Below are positions 16,125 through 24,877 of a stretch of DNA of 64,000 bases, one piece after another. A program made the translations under genes and the position numbers. Origin of the DNA: Guopingia tenuis (GTDB taxonomy: Bacteria; Bacillota; Clostridia; Christensenellales; Christensenellaceae); NCBI RefSeq assembly GCF_014384805.1, contig NZ_JACRSS010000005.1:83329-147328 (forward strand). The letters are read 5' to 3'. Positions within the stretch are counted from its first letter, which is position 1; the number at the start of each line of letters is the position of its first letter. The notes beneath the pieces were generated by a model that worked only from the letters and a program-made list of their open reading frames with translations, searched no databases and was not told the DNA's origin.

Positions 16125-16733
16125 ATGATGTCGCAAACAATAGAAGAAAAAAAGAGTATGGACAGTGAGAATGGACGGACAGGGCGCCCGATGCGGACGG
16201 AAAACAGGGAAAACAGCTGCCCGGGCGGCGATTTTGCGCGGATTGGAAAGGCCCAGAGCCTGGAAAAACTGGCGGCGGCCTATGGCGTGACGCCGGAGGA
16301 GCTTTTGGAGGCGAATCCTTATCTCCGGCCGGAACGGATGGTTCCCGGCCAGGTGGTCGTCATTCCCGGGCAGGAAGGCAAGGCATGGAAAGGGCCGGTG
16401 AAAAAAATGGAATACATTATGAAAGATACGGATACATTGGGAGATATTCTCCGGAAATTTGACATCAGCATTCTGCAGCTCCGGCGGCTGAACCCGGGGC
16501 GGGATGTGTTTTCGCTGGGAGCGGGGGACGCCGTTGACGTGCCTGTTTGGCCGGAAACCAGCCTGGAGGACGGATACTATATTCTGGGCGCCGGGGATAC
16601 CCTGGCGGGCGCTGCGCAGAAGTTCGGCACCAGCGTCATGGAGCTTTTAAGAGCCAATCCCAACCTGCGGCCCCAGGAATTCTGCGCCGGGCAGCGCATC
16701 GCCCTGCCGCGCCGCCGGACCTATGCCCATTAA
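16125..16733 (+). CDS. Triple LysM-domain protein
   Basis: A 202-residue protein made of three LysM repeats: about residues 38-85 ('SLEKLAAAYGVTPEELLEAN', 'VPGQVVVIPG'), 92-145 ('DTLGDILRKFDISILQLRRLN') and 150-200 ('DTLAGAAQKFGTSVMELLRAN', 'CAGQRIALPR'). LysM binds N-acetylglucosamine in peptidoglycan. There is no signal peptide or membrane helix, so export by Sec is unlikely; in sporeformers, signal-less LysM proteins such as SafA are made in the mother cell and placed on the cortex/coat. A spore-coat role is therefore inferred. Two adjacent ATG codons (16125, 16128) follow AGGAGGG; the first is given. Confidence 0.85.
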   Translation: MMSQTIEEKKSMDSENGRTGRPMRTENRENSCPGGDFARIGKAQSLEKLAAAYGVTPEELLEANPYLRPERMVPGQVVVIPGQEGKAWKGPVKKMEYIMKDTDTLGDILRKFDISILQLRRLNPGRDVFSLGAGDAVDVPVWPETSLEDGYYILGAGDTLAGAAQKFGTSVMELLRANPNLRPQEFCAGQRIALPRRRTYAH

Positions 16734-16838
16734 GCCTTTTTTGCGTGGATTTTTTGCGGGGATGTTGCCCGCCGGCGAATTTTAGGATAGAATAGACGCA
16801 GGAAAATATTGCGATTCGATTCTGAAAGGAGCATACCA

Positions 16839-18074
16839 ATGATAAAAGTCAATTCCAATTTTGGAAAATTACAGGGCAGCTACCTGTTTTCTGAAACGGC
16901 AAAGCGCATCAACGCCCACGCCCAGGCGCATCCCGAGGCGGAGATCATCCGGCTGGGGATCGGGGATGTGACCATGCCCATCTGCGAGGCGGTTTCCAAA
17001 GCCATGCACAAGGCGGTGGACGAAATGGCGACCAAGGGCGGCTTCCATGGCTATGGCCCCGAGCAGGGCTATGAGTTTCTCCGGGCGGCCATTGCCAAGA
17101 ACGATTATAAAGCGCGGGGCGTGGACATTGCACTGGATGAAATTTTTGTGAGCGACGGTTCCAAATGCGACACGGGCAATATCGGCGATATCCTGGGGAG
17201 CGACTGTGTTGTCGCCGTCACCGACCCGGTCTATCCCGTCTATGTGGATACCAACGTTATGGCGGGGCGCTCGGGAGATTTTGACCCGGCCACTGGACGC
17301 TTTAAAAATATCGTATATATCGTGACGGACGCGGGCAACAGCTTTGTTCCCGAAATCCCCAAACAGAAGGTGGATATCGTCTATCTCTGCTATCCCAATA
17401 ACCCCACGGGAATGACGCTCACCCGGGACCAGTTAAAAGTATGGGTGGATTGGGCGAATAAGGAGGGGGTGCTTATCCTCTTTGACGGTGCCTATGAGCG
17501 GTTTATTACCGAGGACGATGTGCCCCACAGCATCTATGAGATCGAGGGCGCCAAAACCTGCGCCATCGAATTCCGCTCCTTCTCCAAAACCGCCGGGTTT
17601 ACGGGAACGCGCTGCGCCTATACCGTGGTGCCCAAGGAGCTGATGGGCAGAGACGATAAGGGGCAGGCAGTTTCCCTGAACGCCCTTTGGAATCGGCGCC
17701 ATACTACCAAGTTTAACGGGGTGTCCTATGTCGTCCAGCGGGGCGCAGAGGCAGTATATTCCCCCGAGGGCAGGCAGCAGGTGGAAAGTGTTCTGGCCTA
17801 TTATCTCAACAATGCCAAGATCATTCTGAAAGGGCTGGCGGATATCGGAATCACGGCCTATGGCGGCGTGAATTCCCCCTATGTCTGGCTGAAAACGCCG
17901 GGCGGCATGGATTCCTGGAGCTTCTTTGACAAGCTCTTAAAGGAGGCCAATGTGGCGGGAACTCCGGGCGCGGGCTTTGGCGCTGCGGGTGAAGGATATT
18001 TCCGCCTGACGGCATTCAACACGCCGGAAAACACAGAGCGGGCCATTCAACGGTTTGCTTCGCTGAACATCTGA
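16839..18074 (+). CDS. dapL: LL-diaminopimelate aminotransferase
   Basis: A 411-residue PLP enzyme converting tetrahydrodipicolinate directly to LL-diaminopimelate for lysine and peptidoglycan synthesis. The N-terminus 'INSNFGKLQGSYLFSE'-like segment, 'RLGIGDVTMPI', 'YGPEQGYEFLR', 'YPNNPTGMTL' and the PLP lysine in 'SFSKTAGFTGTRCAY' (about residue 250) identify it. The start ATG 16839 follows AAAGGAGCATACC, giving the family N-terminus; the ten upstream in-frame codons are discarded. It is monocistronic, with a strong terminator directly behind it. Use of DapL is common in Clostridia that lack the succinylase or acetylase route. Confidence 0.96.
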   Translation: MIKVNSNFGKLQGSYLFSETAKRINAHAQAHPEAEIIRLGIGDVTMPICEAVSKAMHKAVDEMATKGGFHGYGPEQGYEFLRAAIAKNDYKARGVDIALDEIFVSDGSKCDTGNIGDILGSDCVVAVTDPVYPVYVDTNVMAGRSGDFDPATGRFKNIVYIVTDAGNSFVPEIPKQKVDIVYLCYPNNPTGMTLTRDQLKVWVDWANKEGVLILFDGAYERFITEDDVPHSIYEIEGAKTCAIEFRSFSKTAGFTGTRCAYTVVPKELMGRDDKGQAVSLNALWNRRHTTKFNGVSYVVQRGAEAVYSPEGRQQVESVLAYYLNNAKIILKGLADIGITAYGGVNSPYVWLKTPGGMDSWSFFDKLLKEANVAGTPGAGFGAAGEGYFRLTAFNTPENTERAIQRFASLNI

Positions 18075-18080
18075 TAATAA

Positions 18081-18111
18081 AAAACGGGAGTGCCTAGCTC
18101 CCGTTTTTTTT
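18081..18111 (+). terminator. dapL terminator
   Basis: AAACGGGAG pairs with CTCCCGTTT around the loop TGCCTAG, followed by a run of T. It begins 7 bases after the dapL stop. Confidence 0.9.
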
Positions 18112-18643
18112 GGATGGAGATATCCGGCGACAAAGATGAAAGAGGTTTTGCTTGAAAGCTGGAGAGAAAGCAGATGCGGATAGAGAAACAGGCCTATGCG
18201 TTCCCAGCTTTTTGCCCTGGATATCTTTCTGACGACGTGGCCTCCGCCTCTCCCTTGTCCGAATAGAGCCGGGAATTCCGCACCCTCTAAGTGGCCAAAG
18301 ATTTGAGCAAACTGCCAAAGAAACGCCGCCATTCCTTGATTATCAGAGGGATGCGGCATTTCTTATAATATCTCGTCTTCACTTATTAAAAATTCCATAG
18401 GGGCCTGCGCCGGGATTTTGCATAGCAAAGCTGGCATATAAAGAGAAGCGGAGGACCATCTCTGCCGTATATAAAATGGAATCCGGCCCTGAGAGGGGAT
18501 ATCCTGCCTAAGTTATATGGCTTTGCAGGGCGGAGATTGGAACCCTTGCTTTTTTATGGCCTTTTTAATATACAGGCCCCTCTGCATGCTGCATTTGTGG
18601 ATATCCCGCAGATCTTCCACTTTGCGGAACAGAAAAAACGAGC
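18112..18643. other. Intergenic, nothing recognised
   Basis: This 532 base gap lies between dapL and the end of the second MATE gene, both facing each other. Several short open frames on both strands lack ribosome binding sites and family resemblance. No repeats, tRNA or clear terminator for the MATE gene were identified. Confidence 0.4.
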
Positions 18644-20005
18644 TCAGGCCTGCGGCCCGGTTTCCTCTGCACCCAGGCGCAGAATCTCCGGCTTTTTCCG
18701 GTGGATAAAGAGAGAATAGCTGACTGTGGAGAAAATGGGGCCGGCCAGAATGGCCAGGCCGACGCCCGTGAATCCCCAAAGATGCGTGGCCAGAAGCGCC
18801 ACCGGAATGCGGACAATATATTGAGAGAGGATGACATTTTTTAAGGGATACATCACGTTGCCGGTCCCGCGGATAAAGCCGGTCATGGGGAATACCAGGG
18901 CGAAAAACACATAAGAGAAGCAGGTAATATGGAGATAGGTGGTGGTATATTCGATTACCTGCGGGTCCTGGTTGAAAAGAGCGGTGATGCCGGGCGCGAA
19001 GAAAAACGCAGCAGCCGCCACCAAAATTGCGATGCCTACCGAGATCTTTAGGGCCTCCCGAAGCCCGGCAAAGGCCCGCTCGGGTTTTTTTGCGCCGATA
19101 TTCTGCGAACCGAAGGAGGCGAGGGCGGCGTTGATGGCATCGCTGGGCAGTGTGGCGAAGCTGTCAACTTTGACGCCCACGCCATAGGCCGCGCTGGCTT
19201 CCACTCCAAAGGCGTTGACGATGCCGCTGAAAATGGTCAGGGAGAGATTCAAAAGAAGCTGGTGAAGCGCAGAGGGGAGGCCGATTTTCAGCACATATTT
19301 CAGCTCTTGCTTGTGAATGCGGATCTCCCGGGGACGGAAGCGGATGACATGATCCTTAACGCGGAAATAGATGAGTCCCAGGATGAAGGACAGGGCCTGG
19401 GCCATCACCGTGGCGATGGCAGCCCCCAGCGGCCCCATATACATCAGGCCGACAAAGATATAATCCAGGAGAATGTTGGCAAGCGTCGCTACAATGATAA
19501 ACAGCATGGAGGAGCGGGAATCGCCGAAGCCCCGCTGGAACGCGCCGATGAGGTTATAGCCGAACATAAACAGAAGCCCAAGGAAAATGGTGCGCAGATA
19601 ATCTGTCGCGCCCGGGAGAGCGGAGACGGGCGTATTTACCCAGCTCAAAATTGCAGGCGTCAAAAACCATCCGACAAGCGAGAGGGCCAGGGCACAGATC
19701 CCATAGAAGGCGATGCAGGTATTGGCGATGGCCTTGACCCGATCCTGCCGCCCCTGGCCCAGCTGGGCTGCGATGACGATGGAGACCCCCACCGAAAGGC
19801 CGGAAATGGTCATAATCAAAATATTCATAATCGGACCGCAGACCGAAACGGCGGAAAGTCCGGCGGGATTCGTAAACTGCCCGACAAAGATCATGTCGAC
19901 GGCGTTATAGAGCGCCTGAAAGAGATTGGAGATTACCAGGGGAAAGGCGAAGCGGAGCAGATGCCCCCGCACGTTTCCCTGGGTCAGATCGGTGTATAAA
20001 GCCAT
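18644..20005 (-). CDS. MATE-family efflux transporter (second)
   Basis: A 453-residue, twelve-helix MATE protein distinct from the one at 12.2 kb. It begins 'YTDLTQGNVRGHLLRFAFPLV' and shows 'AVDMIFVGQFT', 'VSIVIAAQLGQGRQD' and the second-half equivalent 'NIGAKKPERAF'. This is the NorM/DinF-like branch common in Clostridia. The ATG at 20005 is preceded on the - strand by GGGAGG at slightly long spacing. It is monocistronic and its substrate is unknown. Confidence 0.92.
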   Translation of the reverse strand: MALYTDLTQGNVRGHLLRFAFPLVISNLFQALYNAVDMIFVGQFTNPAGLSAVSVCGPIMNILIMTISGLSVGVSIVIAAQLGQGRQDRVKAIANTCIAFYGICALALSLVGWFLTPAILSWVNTPVSALPGATDYLRTIFLGLLFMFGYNLIGAFQRGFGDSRSSMLFIIVATLANILLDYIFVGLMYMGPLGAAIATVMAQALSFILGLIYFRVKDHVIRFRPREIRIHKQELKYVLKIGLPSALHQLLLNLSLTIFSGIVNAFGVEASAAYGVGVKVDSFATLPSDAINAALASFGSQNIGAKKPERAFAGLREALKISVGIAILVAAAAFFFAPGITALFNQDPQVIEYTTTYLHITCFSYVFFALVFPMTGFIRGTGNVMYPLKNVILSQYIVRIPVALLATHLWGFTGVGLAILAGPIFSTVSYSLFIHRKKPEILRLGAEETGPQA

Positions 20006-20469
20006 TTTGCTGTCAGCCTCCCGAAGATATTACAGGTAAAAAACTTTTTTTATAACCGGAGCGAAGCGCAGGTTTCAAAAAATTGTCCTTGATTCCTTTT
20101 ATGCGCCAGCGGCGCAAAAAATCTTAGATCCAATTATTTTTTATTATAGAAGAAAAACAGGAGCAAAGCCAGAAAAAATTTGCTGGAAATTCATAAGGGG
20201 ATGATGGCGCTGAAATTTTTTATGGGAGAGAAGAAGAAACAGAGCTCTGGACGGGAACGGCGGATGGCATAAGGGAGGATGCCCGGATATATGGATTGCC
20301 GCCATTGGCGAGATGATGGACGGAAAACTGACTCTCTGATGCGGAATATCTATCGGCCGGGAAGGACCGCCCATATTTGGCATTGGGTTTACCCATACGG
20401 AACAAGTGGATTAAGAATAACAGGAAAGACGGCGGTTCCCTATGGTGCGGCTTATGAGAAAAAGGATAA
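20006..20469. other. Intergenic, nothing recognised
   Basis: A 464 base stretch upstream of the MATE gene and beyond the end of the LarA-like gene. It should hold the MATE promoter. Short open frames on either strand (for example near 20220-20380) lack start signals. Confidence 0.4.
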
Positions 20470-20499
20470 AATGCCCTGTCCCGGATAAAGGGCAGGGCA
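20470..20499 (-). terminator. Terminator of the LarA-like gene
   Basis: ATGCCCTG (20470-20477) pairs with CAGGGCAT (20492-20499). On the - strand the stem is followed by TTTATCC and TTTTT. Confidence 0.7.
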
Positions 20500-20529
20500 T
20501 TTATTATATTTGGAAAATAGGATGGCGGA

Positions 20530-21813
20530 CTATAGCAGCCGCGCCCGGTCGATATTGCCGTTTTCATCCAGAGGAACCGGCTGGGGCGGCGCGGAAACGG
20601 TCATGCCGGGAATCGCTTCCGCCTCGGGAAGCAGGGCTTCGGAAATGAGGAAGGATTCCAAGCAGAGGGTGTTTTTGAGCCAGACAATCCGGGGGGCGCG
20701 CTCCGCAGGAGGGACGGGGAGCAGCTTCAGGGCAGCGAGAATGGCCTGCGCATCGCTGGGCATGATGATGGGGAGCTTGACCCCCAGCCCATCCTTGCAG
20801 GTGAAACAATTGGGATAGGTCATCTCAAAACGGAATTTTTCAAACACCCGCTTTGTGGAGATATCCGCGTTTCCCAGCCCGGTGCCGTTCCCATGGGATA
20901 CGTCCGTCAGATCGAACACGACAATCTGGTCAAAATCCGGCGCGGAACGGCCCAGCATGGTGGAGCGGCCGGTGACATTGGGATCCATGCCCGCGCCGCT
21001 GATGTTTTTCCCGATCTCGTCCATCAGGAGCACATCCGCCTTCTGGAAGGGAAGGCGGGCCATGAGGGCTTTGGCCTCCAATAGCAGGGGCGGCTCCTCC
21101 TCGGCGATGCGCTCGGCCGGAATAACGGCAATTTTGGCAGTCTGGTGATGGGCGTTTTCCAAAATCCCCAGGCCGAAGAGAACCGGGCGGTTTTGAATCA
21201 TCACCTGGCCGAACTCCATGACGTTTTTGGACATGTTGGGGAATCCCATTTTATGGCAGATAGAAGCGCCGTATTGTTTGCCCAGGCCGATGGCCAGCAT
21301 TTTCATAAGCCCGCTTTCCACCGGGCCGCGGAAGTCCGTGTGGGCCTTGATGCGGCCCACCGGGATGATATGGTCTGCCCCGGCGGCATAGGCATCCATC
21401 CGGACATCCAGGCCGGAAGGCGTCCGCCCTACAAGGACGGTTTCCATGGTAGCCCGGATGGGGACGCCGAGAGCCTCCTGCGTGATGCCATACCCGGCAA
21501 GGATCTCCCGCTGGCCTTCCGGGGTAGCGCCTCCGTGGCTGCCCATGGCAGGAACGATGAAGATTTCCGCGCCCGTAGGCCGCAGGGACTCCACCAGCGC
21601 CCGGACAATGGACTGCAGATTGCCGATCTCCCGGCTGCCCACGCCGATACAGACGCTTTCCCCCGGATGAATGCGGGAGAGAAGCCCGCTTTTTTCAATA
21701 TTCCGGCGGGTTTCCTCCGCCGGGTCTGCAAGATGCGCGGAAGGAAGGGCATAGGTGACCCGGGCAAAACGGGGAATCTCCAAGCCGCGGAATATTTCGG
21801 TATATACGCTCAT
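20530..21813 (-). CDS. LarA-like (DUF2088) lactate racemase-domain protein
   Basis: A 427-residue protein of the LarA family. The N-terminal domain contains 'CIGVGSREIGNLQSIVRALVE' and 'PAMGSHGGATPEGQREIL', the latter holding the histidine that corresponds to a LarA catalytic His; 'GPVESGLMKMLAIGLGKQYGA' follows with candidate cofactor-binding lysines. True LarA uses a nickel pincer nucleotide built by LarB, LarC and LarE; no lar maturation gene is in the window, so cofactor use is untested. Many LarA paralogues racemise or epimerise other 2-hydroxy acids. It stands alone between terminator and a divergent symporter gene. Substrate unknown. Confidence 0.82.
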   Translation of the reverse strand: MSVYTEIFRGLEIPRFARVTYALPSAHLADPAEETRRNIEKSGLLSRIHPGESVCIGVGSREIGNLQSIVRALVESLRPTGAEIFIVPAMGSHGGATPEGQREILAGYGITQEALGVPIRATMETVLVGRTPSGLDVRMDAYAAGADHIIPVGRIKAHTDFRGPVESGLMKMLAIGLGKQYGASICHKMGFPNMSKNVMEFGQVMIQNRPVLFGLGILENAHHQTAKIAVIPAERIAEEEPPLLLEAKALMARLPFQKADVLLMDEIGKNISGAGMDPNVTGRSTMLGRSAPDFDQIVVFDLTDVSHGNGTGLGNADISTKRVFEKFRFEMTYPNCFTCKDGLGVKLPIIMPSDAQAILAALKLLPVPPAERAPRIVWLKNTLCLESFLISEALLPEAEAIPGMTVSAPPQPVPLDENGNIDRARLL

Positions 21814-22026
21814 GCTGTTTGCCTCCGTTGTATAAGCATTTTTTTCTAGGGTAAATCCTTCGCAGGGAGCTTGTCAAGAAATCCGGGCAAATGAAATGTA
21901 AAAAGGGGCTTGTGCCGCGCCGGGCATCTATGATATGATACTAGCGTAGTATGGAAGTATAGAGTAAAATGGTAGGAATTTTCAGCTCCGCAGCAGACGA
22001 AGAATGGAAGGACGGTATCTTTTTTT

Positions 22027-23499
22027 ATGCAATTCGTTATTATTGGGATTTACATTGCAATTATGATCGGCGTGGCGGTATTCTCCGCCAAAAAGGCAAC
22101 CACGCTCAACGATTTCTATCTGGGCGGCCGGAGCATCGGCGGATGGATGACGGCGTTTTCCTATGGGACGACGTATTTTTCCGCCGTGATGTTCGTGGGC
22201 TATGCGGGCCGGCTGGGCTATCAGTTTGGCCTGTCGGTCATCTGGATCGGCATCGGCAACGCCATCCTGGGAAGTTATGTGGCATGGAAGCTGCTGGCAA
22301 AGCCCACCCACGACATGACCCGGCGGCTGGATGTTTCCACCATGCCCGCTTTTTTTGAAAAGCGGTTCCTGAGCAAAAATATGAAGATTTTCGCTGCCGC
22401 CGTCATTTTTATCTTCCTGGTGCCTTATTGCGCTTCGGTATATCAGGGCCTCAGCTATATCTTTGAATCCGTGTTCCGTGTCCCCTATGAATACTGCATG
22501 ATCGGCATGGCGGCGCTCACGCTGCTATATCTGCTGGTGGGCGGCTATATCGCCAGTACGCTTTCCGACTTTATCCAGGCGATCATCATGATTGTGGGCG
22601 TGGTGCTGATGATCGGCTTTATTCTGGCGGCGCCGGAAGTGGGCGGTATTATGGGCGGACTGGAAAAGATTGGGCGGATCGACGCCTCCAAGGCGACGCT
22701 TTTTGGCGACAGCACCCGGGCCGTGTCCCTCATCGCCTCGGTCATCACCACCAGCATCGGAACCTGGGGCCTGCCCCAGATGCTGCATAAGTTTTATGCC
22801 ATCCGGGACGAAAAGGCCATCCGGCGCGGCACGGTGATCTCCACGCTTTTCGCCTTGGTGATCGCGGGAGGGACCTATTTCATCGGCATCTTCGGGACGC
22901 TGTTTTCCGGCGGGCAGGTGCCCATCGATGCGGCGACCGGCGCGGCCAACGCCGACCTCATCATGCCCACCATGATCCATGCGGCCCTGCCCGAGGCGCT
23001 TTTGGGGGTGATCGTCGTGCTGGTGCTGGCAGCCTCCATGAGCACGCTCTCCTCTCTGGTTTTGGTATCCAGCTCGACGATTTCCATGGACCTCGTAAAG
23101 GGCGTTATCAAAAAGGATATGTCCAGCAAAAAGACGCTGCTGCTCATGCGGGTGATGTGTGCGGTGTTTGTGCTGGTTTCACTGGTGATCGCTCTTGACA
23201 AAAACAACGCCATATTGACCCTCATGTCCTTCTCCTGGGGCGCAATTTCGGGCTCCTTTTTGGCTCCCTTCCTGCTGGGAGTGCGCTGGAAGAAGATCAC
23301 CCGGGCGGGCGCCTGGGCGGGAATGCTCTGCGGCCTGGGGACGACGGTGATCCTGGCCCTGGCCTGGGGACTGGATACCTCTAAATCCACGATCATTGCC
23401 AGCATTTCCATGGCGGTTTCCATGCTGGCGACCGTTTTTGTGAGCCTGGGGACGAAAAAATTCTCCAAAGAACATGTGGAAGAGGTTTTTGGGGAATAG
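22027..23499 (+). CDS. Sodium:solute symporter (SSS family)
   Basis: A 490-residue protein with about 13 membrane helices. Family features include 'NDFYLGGRSIGGWMTAFSYGTTYFSAV' near the N-terminus and 'GTWGLPQMLHKFYAIRDEKAI' near residue 240, a segment conserved in PutP/PanF-type Na+ symporters, with 'ASMSTLSSLVLVSSSTISMD' around residue 338 for Na+ binding. It imports an organic solute with Na+; proline, pantothenate or a sugar acid are possible but cannot be separated here. The RBS is weak (GGAAGG at long distance). It is monocistronic with a terminator just behind. Confidence 0.92.
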   Translation: MQFVIIGIYIAIMIGVAVFSAKKATTLNDFYLGGRSIGGWMTAFSYGTTYFSAVMFVGYAGRLGYQFGLSVIWIGIGNAILGSYVAWKLLAKPTHDMTRRLDVSTMPAFFEKRFLSKNMKIFAAAVIFIFLVPYCASVYQGLSYIFESVFRVPYEYCMIGMAALTLLYLLVGGYIASTLSDFIQAIIMIVGVVLMIGFILAAPEVGGIMGGLEKIGRIDASKATLFGDSTRAVSLIASVITTSIGTWGLPQMLHKFYAIRDEKAIRRGTVISTLFALVIAGGTYFIGIFGTLFSGGQVPIDAATGAANADLIMPTMIHAALPEALLGVIVVLVLAASMSTLSSLVLVSSSTISMDLVKGVIKKDMSSKKTLLLMRVMCAVFVLVSLVIALDKNNAILTLMSFSWGAISGSFLAPFLLGVRWKKITRAGAWAGMLCGLGTTVILALAWGLDTSKSTIIASISMAVSMLATVFVSLGTKKFSKEHVEEVFGE

Positions 23500-23510
23500 G
23501 AATCAAATAG

Positions 23511-23547
23511 AAAAAAGGGGGAGAGAAAAATCTCTTCCTTTTTTTAT
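23511..23547 (+). terminator. Terminator of the symporter gene
   Basis: AAAAAAGGGGGAGAGA pairs with TCTCTTCCTTTTTT with G-T pairs, and the T run continues to 23545. Confidence 0.75.
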
Positions 23548-23555
23548 AGAACCTC

Positions 23556-23586
23556 TTGACTTAGAGCAACTCTAAGGAAGTATGAT
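23556..23586 (+). promoter_or_regulatory. MerR-type promoter/operator before the DUF362 gene
   Basis: TTGACT (23556-23561) and TATGAT (23581-23586) are separated by 19 bases, too far for normal sigma-A use. The spacer is filled by the inverted repeat CTTAGAG-CAA-CTCTAAG (23560-23576). A 19 base spacer with a central dyad is the classic architecture of promoters activated by MerR-family regulators, which twist the DNA to realign the boxes. No merR gene is visible in the window. Confidence 0.8.
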
Positions 23587-23622
23587 ATATATACCGAGGA
23601 AATGCGTAAAGGAGAGAAACCG

Positions 23623-24750
23623 ATGGAAAAAGCAAAAGTATATTTTTCAGATTTACATGCCCTTCCGGGAACCGACCTCCTGCAAAAGCTGAAAAAGCTC
23701 ATGAAAAAGGCGGGAATCGGGGAGATTGATTTTGAAGAGAAGCTGGTCGCCATCAAGCTGCATTTTGGTGAACCGGGCAATCTTTCCTATCTGCGGCCCA
23801 ACTATGCCAAGGCCGTGGCGGACGTGGTCAAGGAATTGGGCGGAAAGCCCTTCCTGACGGACTGCAACACCCTCTACGTGGGGCGGCGGAAAAACGCCAT
23901 CGACCATATCGAAAGCGCCTATGAAAATGGCTTCACGCCTTTTTCCACGGGCTGTCAGGTTATCATCGGCGACGGCTTGAAGGGAACCGACGACGTAGAA
24001 GTTCCGGTGCCGAACGGCGAGCTGGTAAAGAAGGCTAAGATCGGCCATGCCATCATGGATGCGGATGTGTTCATCAGCCTGAACCATTTCAAGGGACATG
24101 AAATGGCGGGTTTTGGCGGCGCTTTGAAAAACATCGGCATGGGCTGCGGGAGCCGGGCCGGAAAAATGGAGCAGCACAACACCGGAAAGCCCAGCATCGA
24201 TAAATCCCTTTGCCGGGGCTGCCGCGTATGTTCCAAAAACTGTGCCCACGGGGCCATCAGTTTTGACGAGAACCGCAAGGCATCTATCGATCACAACAAG
24301 TGCGTGGGATGCGGAAGATGCCTGGGCGCCTGCAACTTCGACGCGGTTTATAATGAAAACAGCAGCGCTGTTTTGGAACTCAACAAGAAAATGGCGGAAT
24401 ACAGCCTGGCGGTATGTCATGGGCGGCCGAATTTCCATATCAGCCTGGTGATGGATGTTTCGCCCTATTGCGACTGCCATGCGGAAAACGATATTCCCAT
24501 CATTCCGGATGTGGGCATGTTCGCCAGCTTTGACCCGGTGGCGCTGGATCAGGCCTGTGCGGACGCCTGCAATGCCATGCCGCCTGTGCCGGGAAGCGTT
24601 CTTGACCAGCATATCCACGAAGATGGTTTTGAAGATCACCACGATCACTTCGTCAACACAACGCCCGAGAGCGAATGGGAAAGCTGCCTTGCGCATGCGG
24701 AAAAAATCGGCCTGGGCACACGGGAATATGAGCTTATTACCGTAAAATAA
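23623..24750 (+). CDS. DUF362 protein with two 4Fe-4S clusters
   Basis: A 375-residue protein: a DUF362 domain (about 1-180, with 'KLHFGEPGNLSYLRP' and 'INHFKGHEMAGFGGALKNIGMGCGSRAGK'-like segment) followed by a bacterial ferredoxin domain with 'CRGCRVCSKNC' (about residue 196) and 'CVGCGRCLGAC' (about 227), then a further DUF362 part ('PIIPDVGMFASFDPVALDQ'). It is a cytoplasmic iron-sulphur protein probably shuttling electrons; the function of the family is unknown. The ATG at 23623 follows AAAGGAGAGAAACC. The upstream MerR-type promoter indicates induction by a small stressor or ligand such as an electrophile or metal. A terminator follows, so it is the only gene controlled. Confidence 0.9.
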   Translation: MEKAKVYFSDLHALPGTDLLQKLKKLMKKAGIGEIDFEEKLVAIKLHFGEPGNLSYLRPNYAKAVADVVKELGGKPFLTDCNTLYVGRRKNAIDHIESAYENGFTPFSTGCQVIIGDGLKGTDDVEVPVPNGELVKKAKIGHAIMDADVFISLNHFKGHEMAGFGGALKNIGMGCGSRAGKMEQHNTGKPSIDKSLCRGCRVCSKNCAHGAISFDENRKASIDHNKCVGCGRCLGACNFDAVYNENSSAVLELNKKMAEYSLAVCHGRPNFHISLVMDVSPYCDCHAENDIPIIPDVGMFASFDPVALDQACADACNAMPPVPGSVLDQHIHEDGFEDHHDHFVNTTPESEWESCLAHAEKIGLGTREYELITVK

Positions 24751-24761
24751 ATGAGGAAAAG

Positions 24762-24792
24762 AAAAAACGGACCGCTTCGGCGGCCCGTTTTT
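24762..24792 (+). terminator. Terminator of the DUF362 gene
   Basis: AAAACGG-CCGC pairs with GCGG-CCGTTTT around a TTCG tetraloop, followed by T. Confidence 0.85.
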
Positions 24793-24877
24793 GTATGCCG
24801 CCAGACTTCAAACAAAGTTTACAGTTTCGGCAGGGTTCGCAGGCCCGGGGGCGGGCCGTTTATGATACAATATCGGT

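Noticed and set aside
20220..20567. - strand frames upstream of the second MATE gene
   Set aside because: They overlap the terminator of the LarA-like gene and lack start signals.
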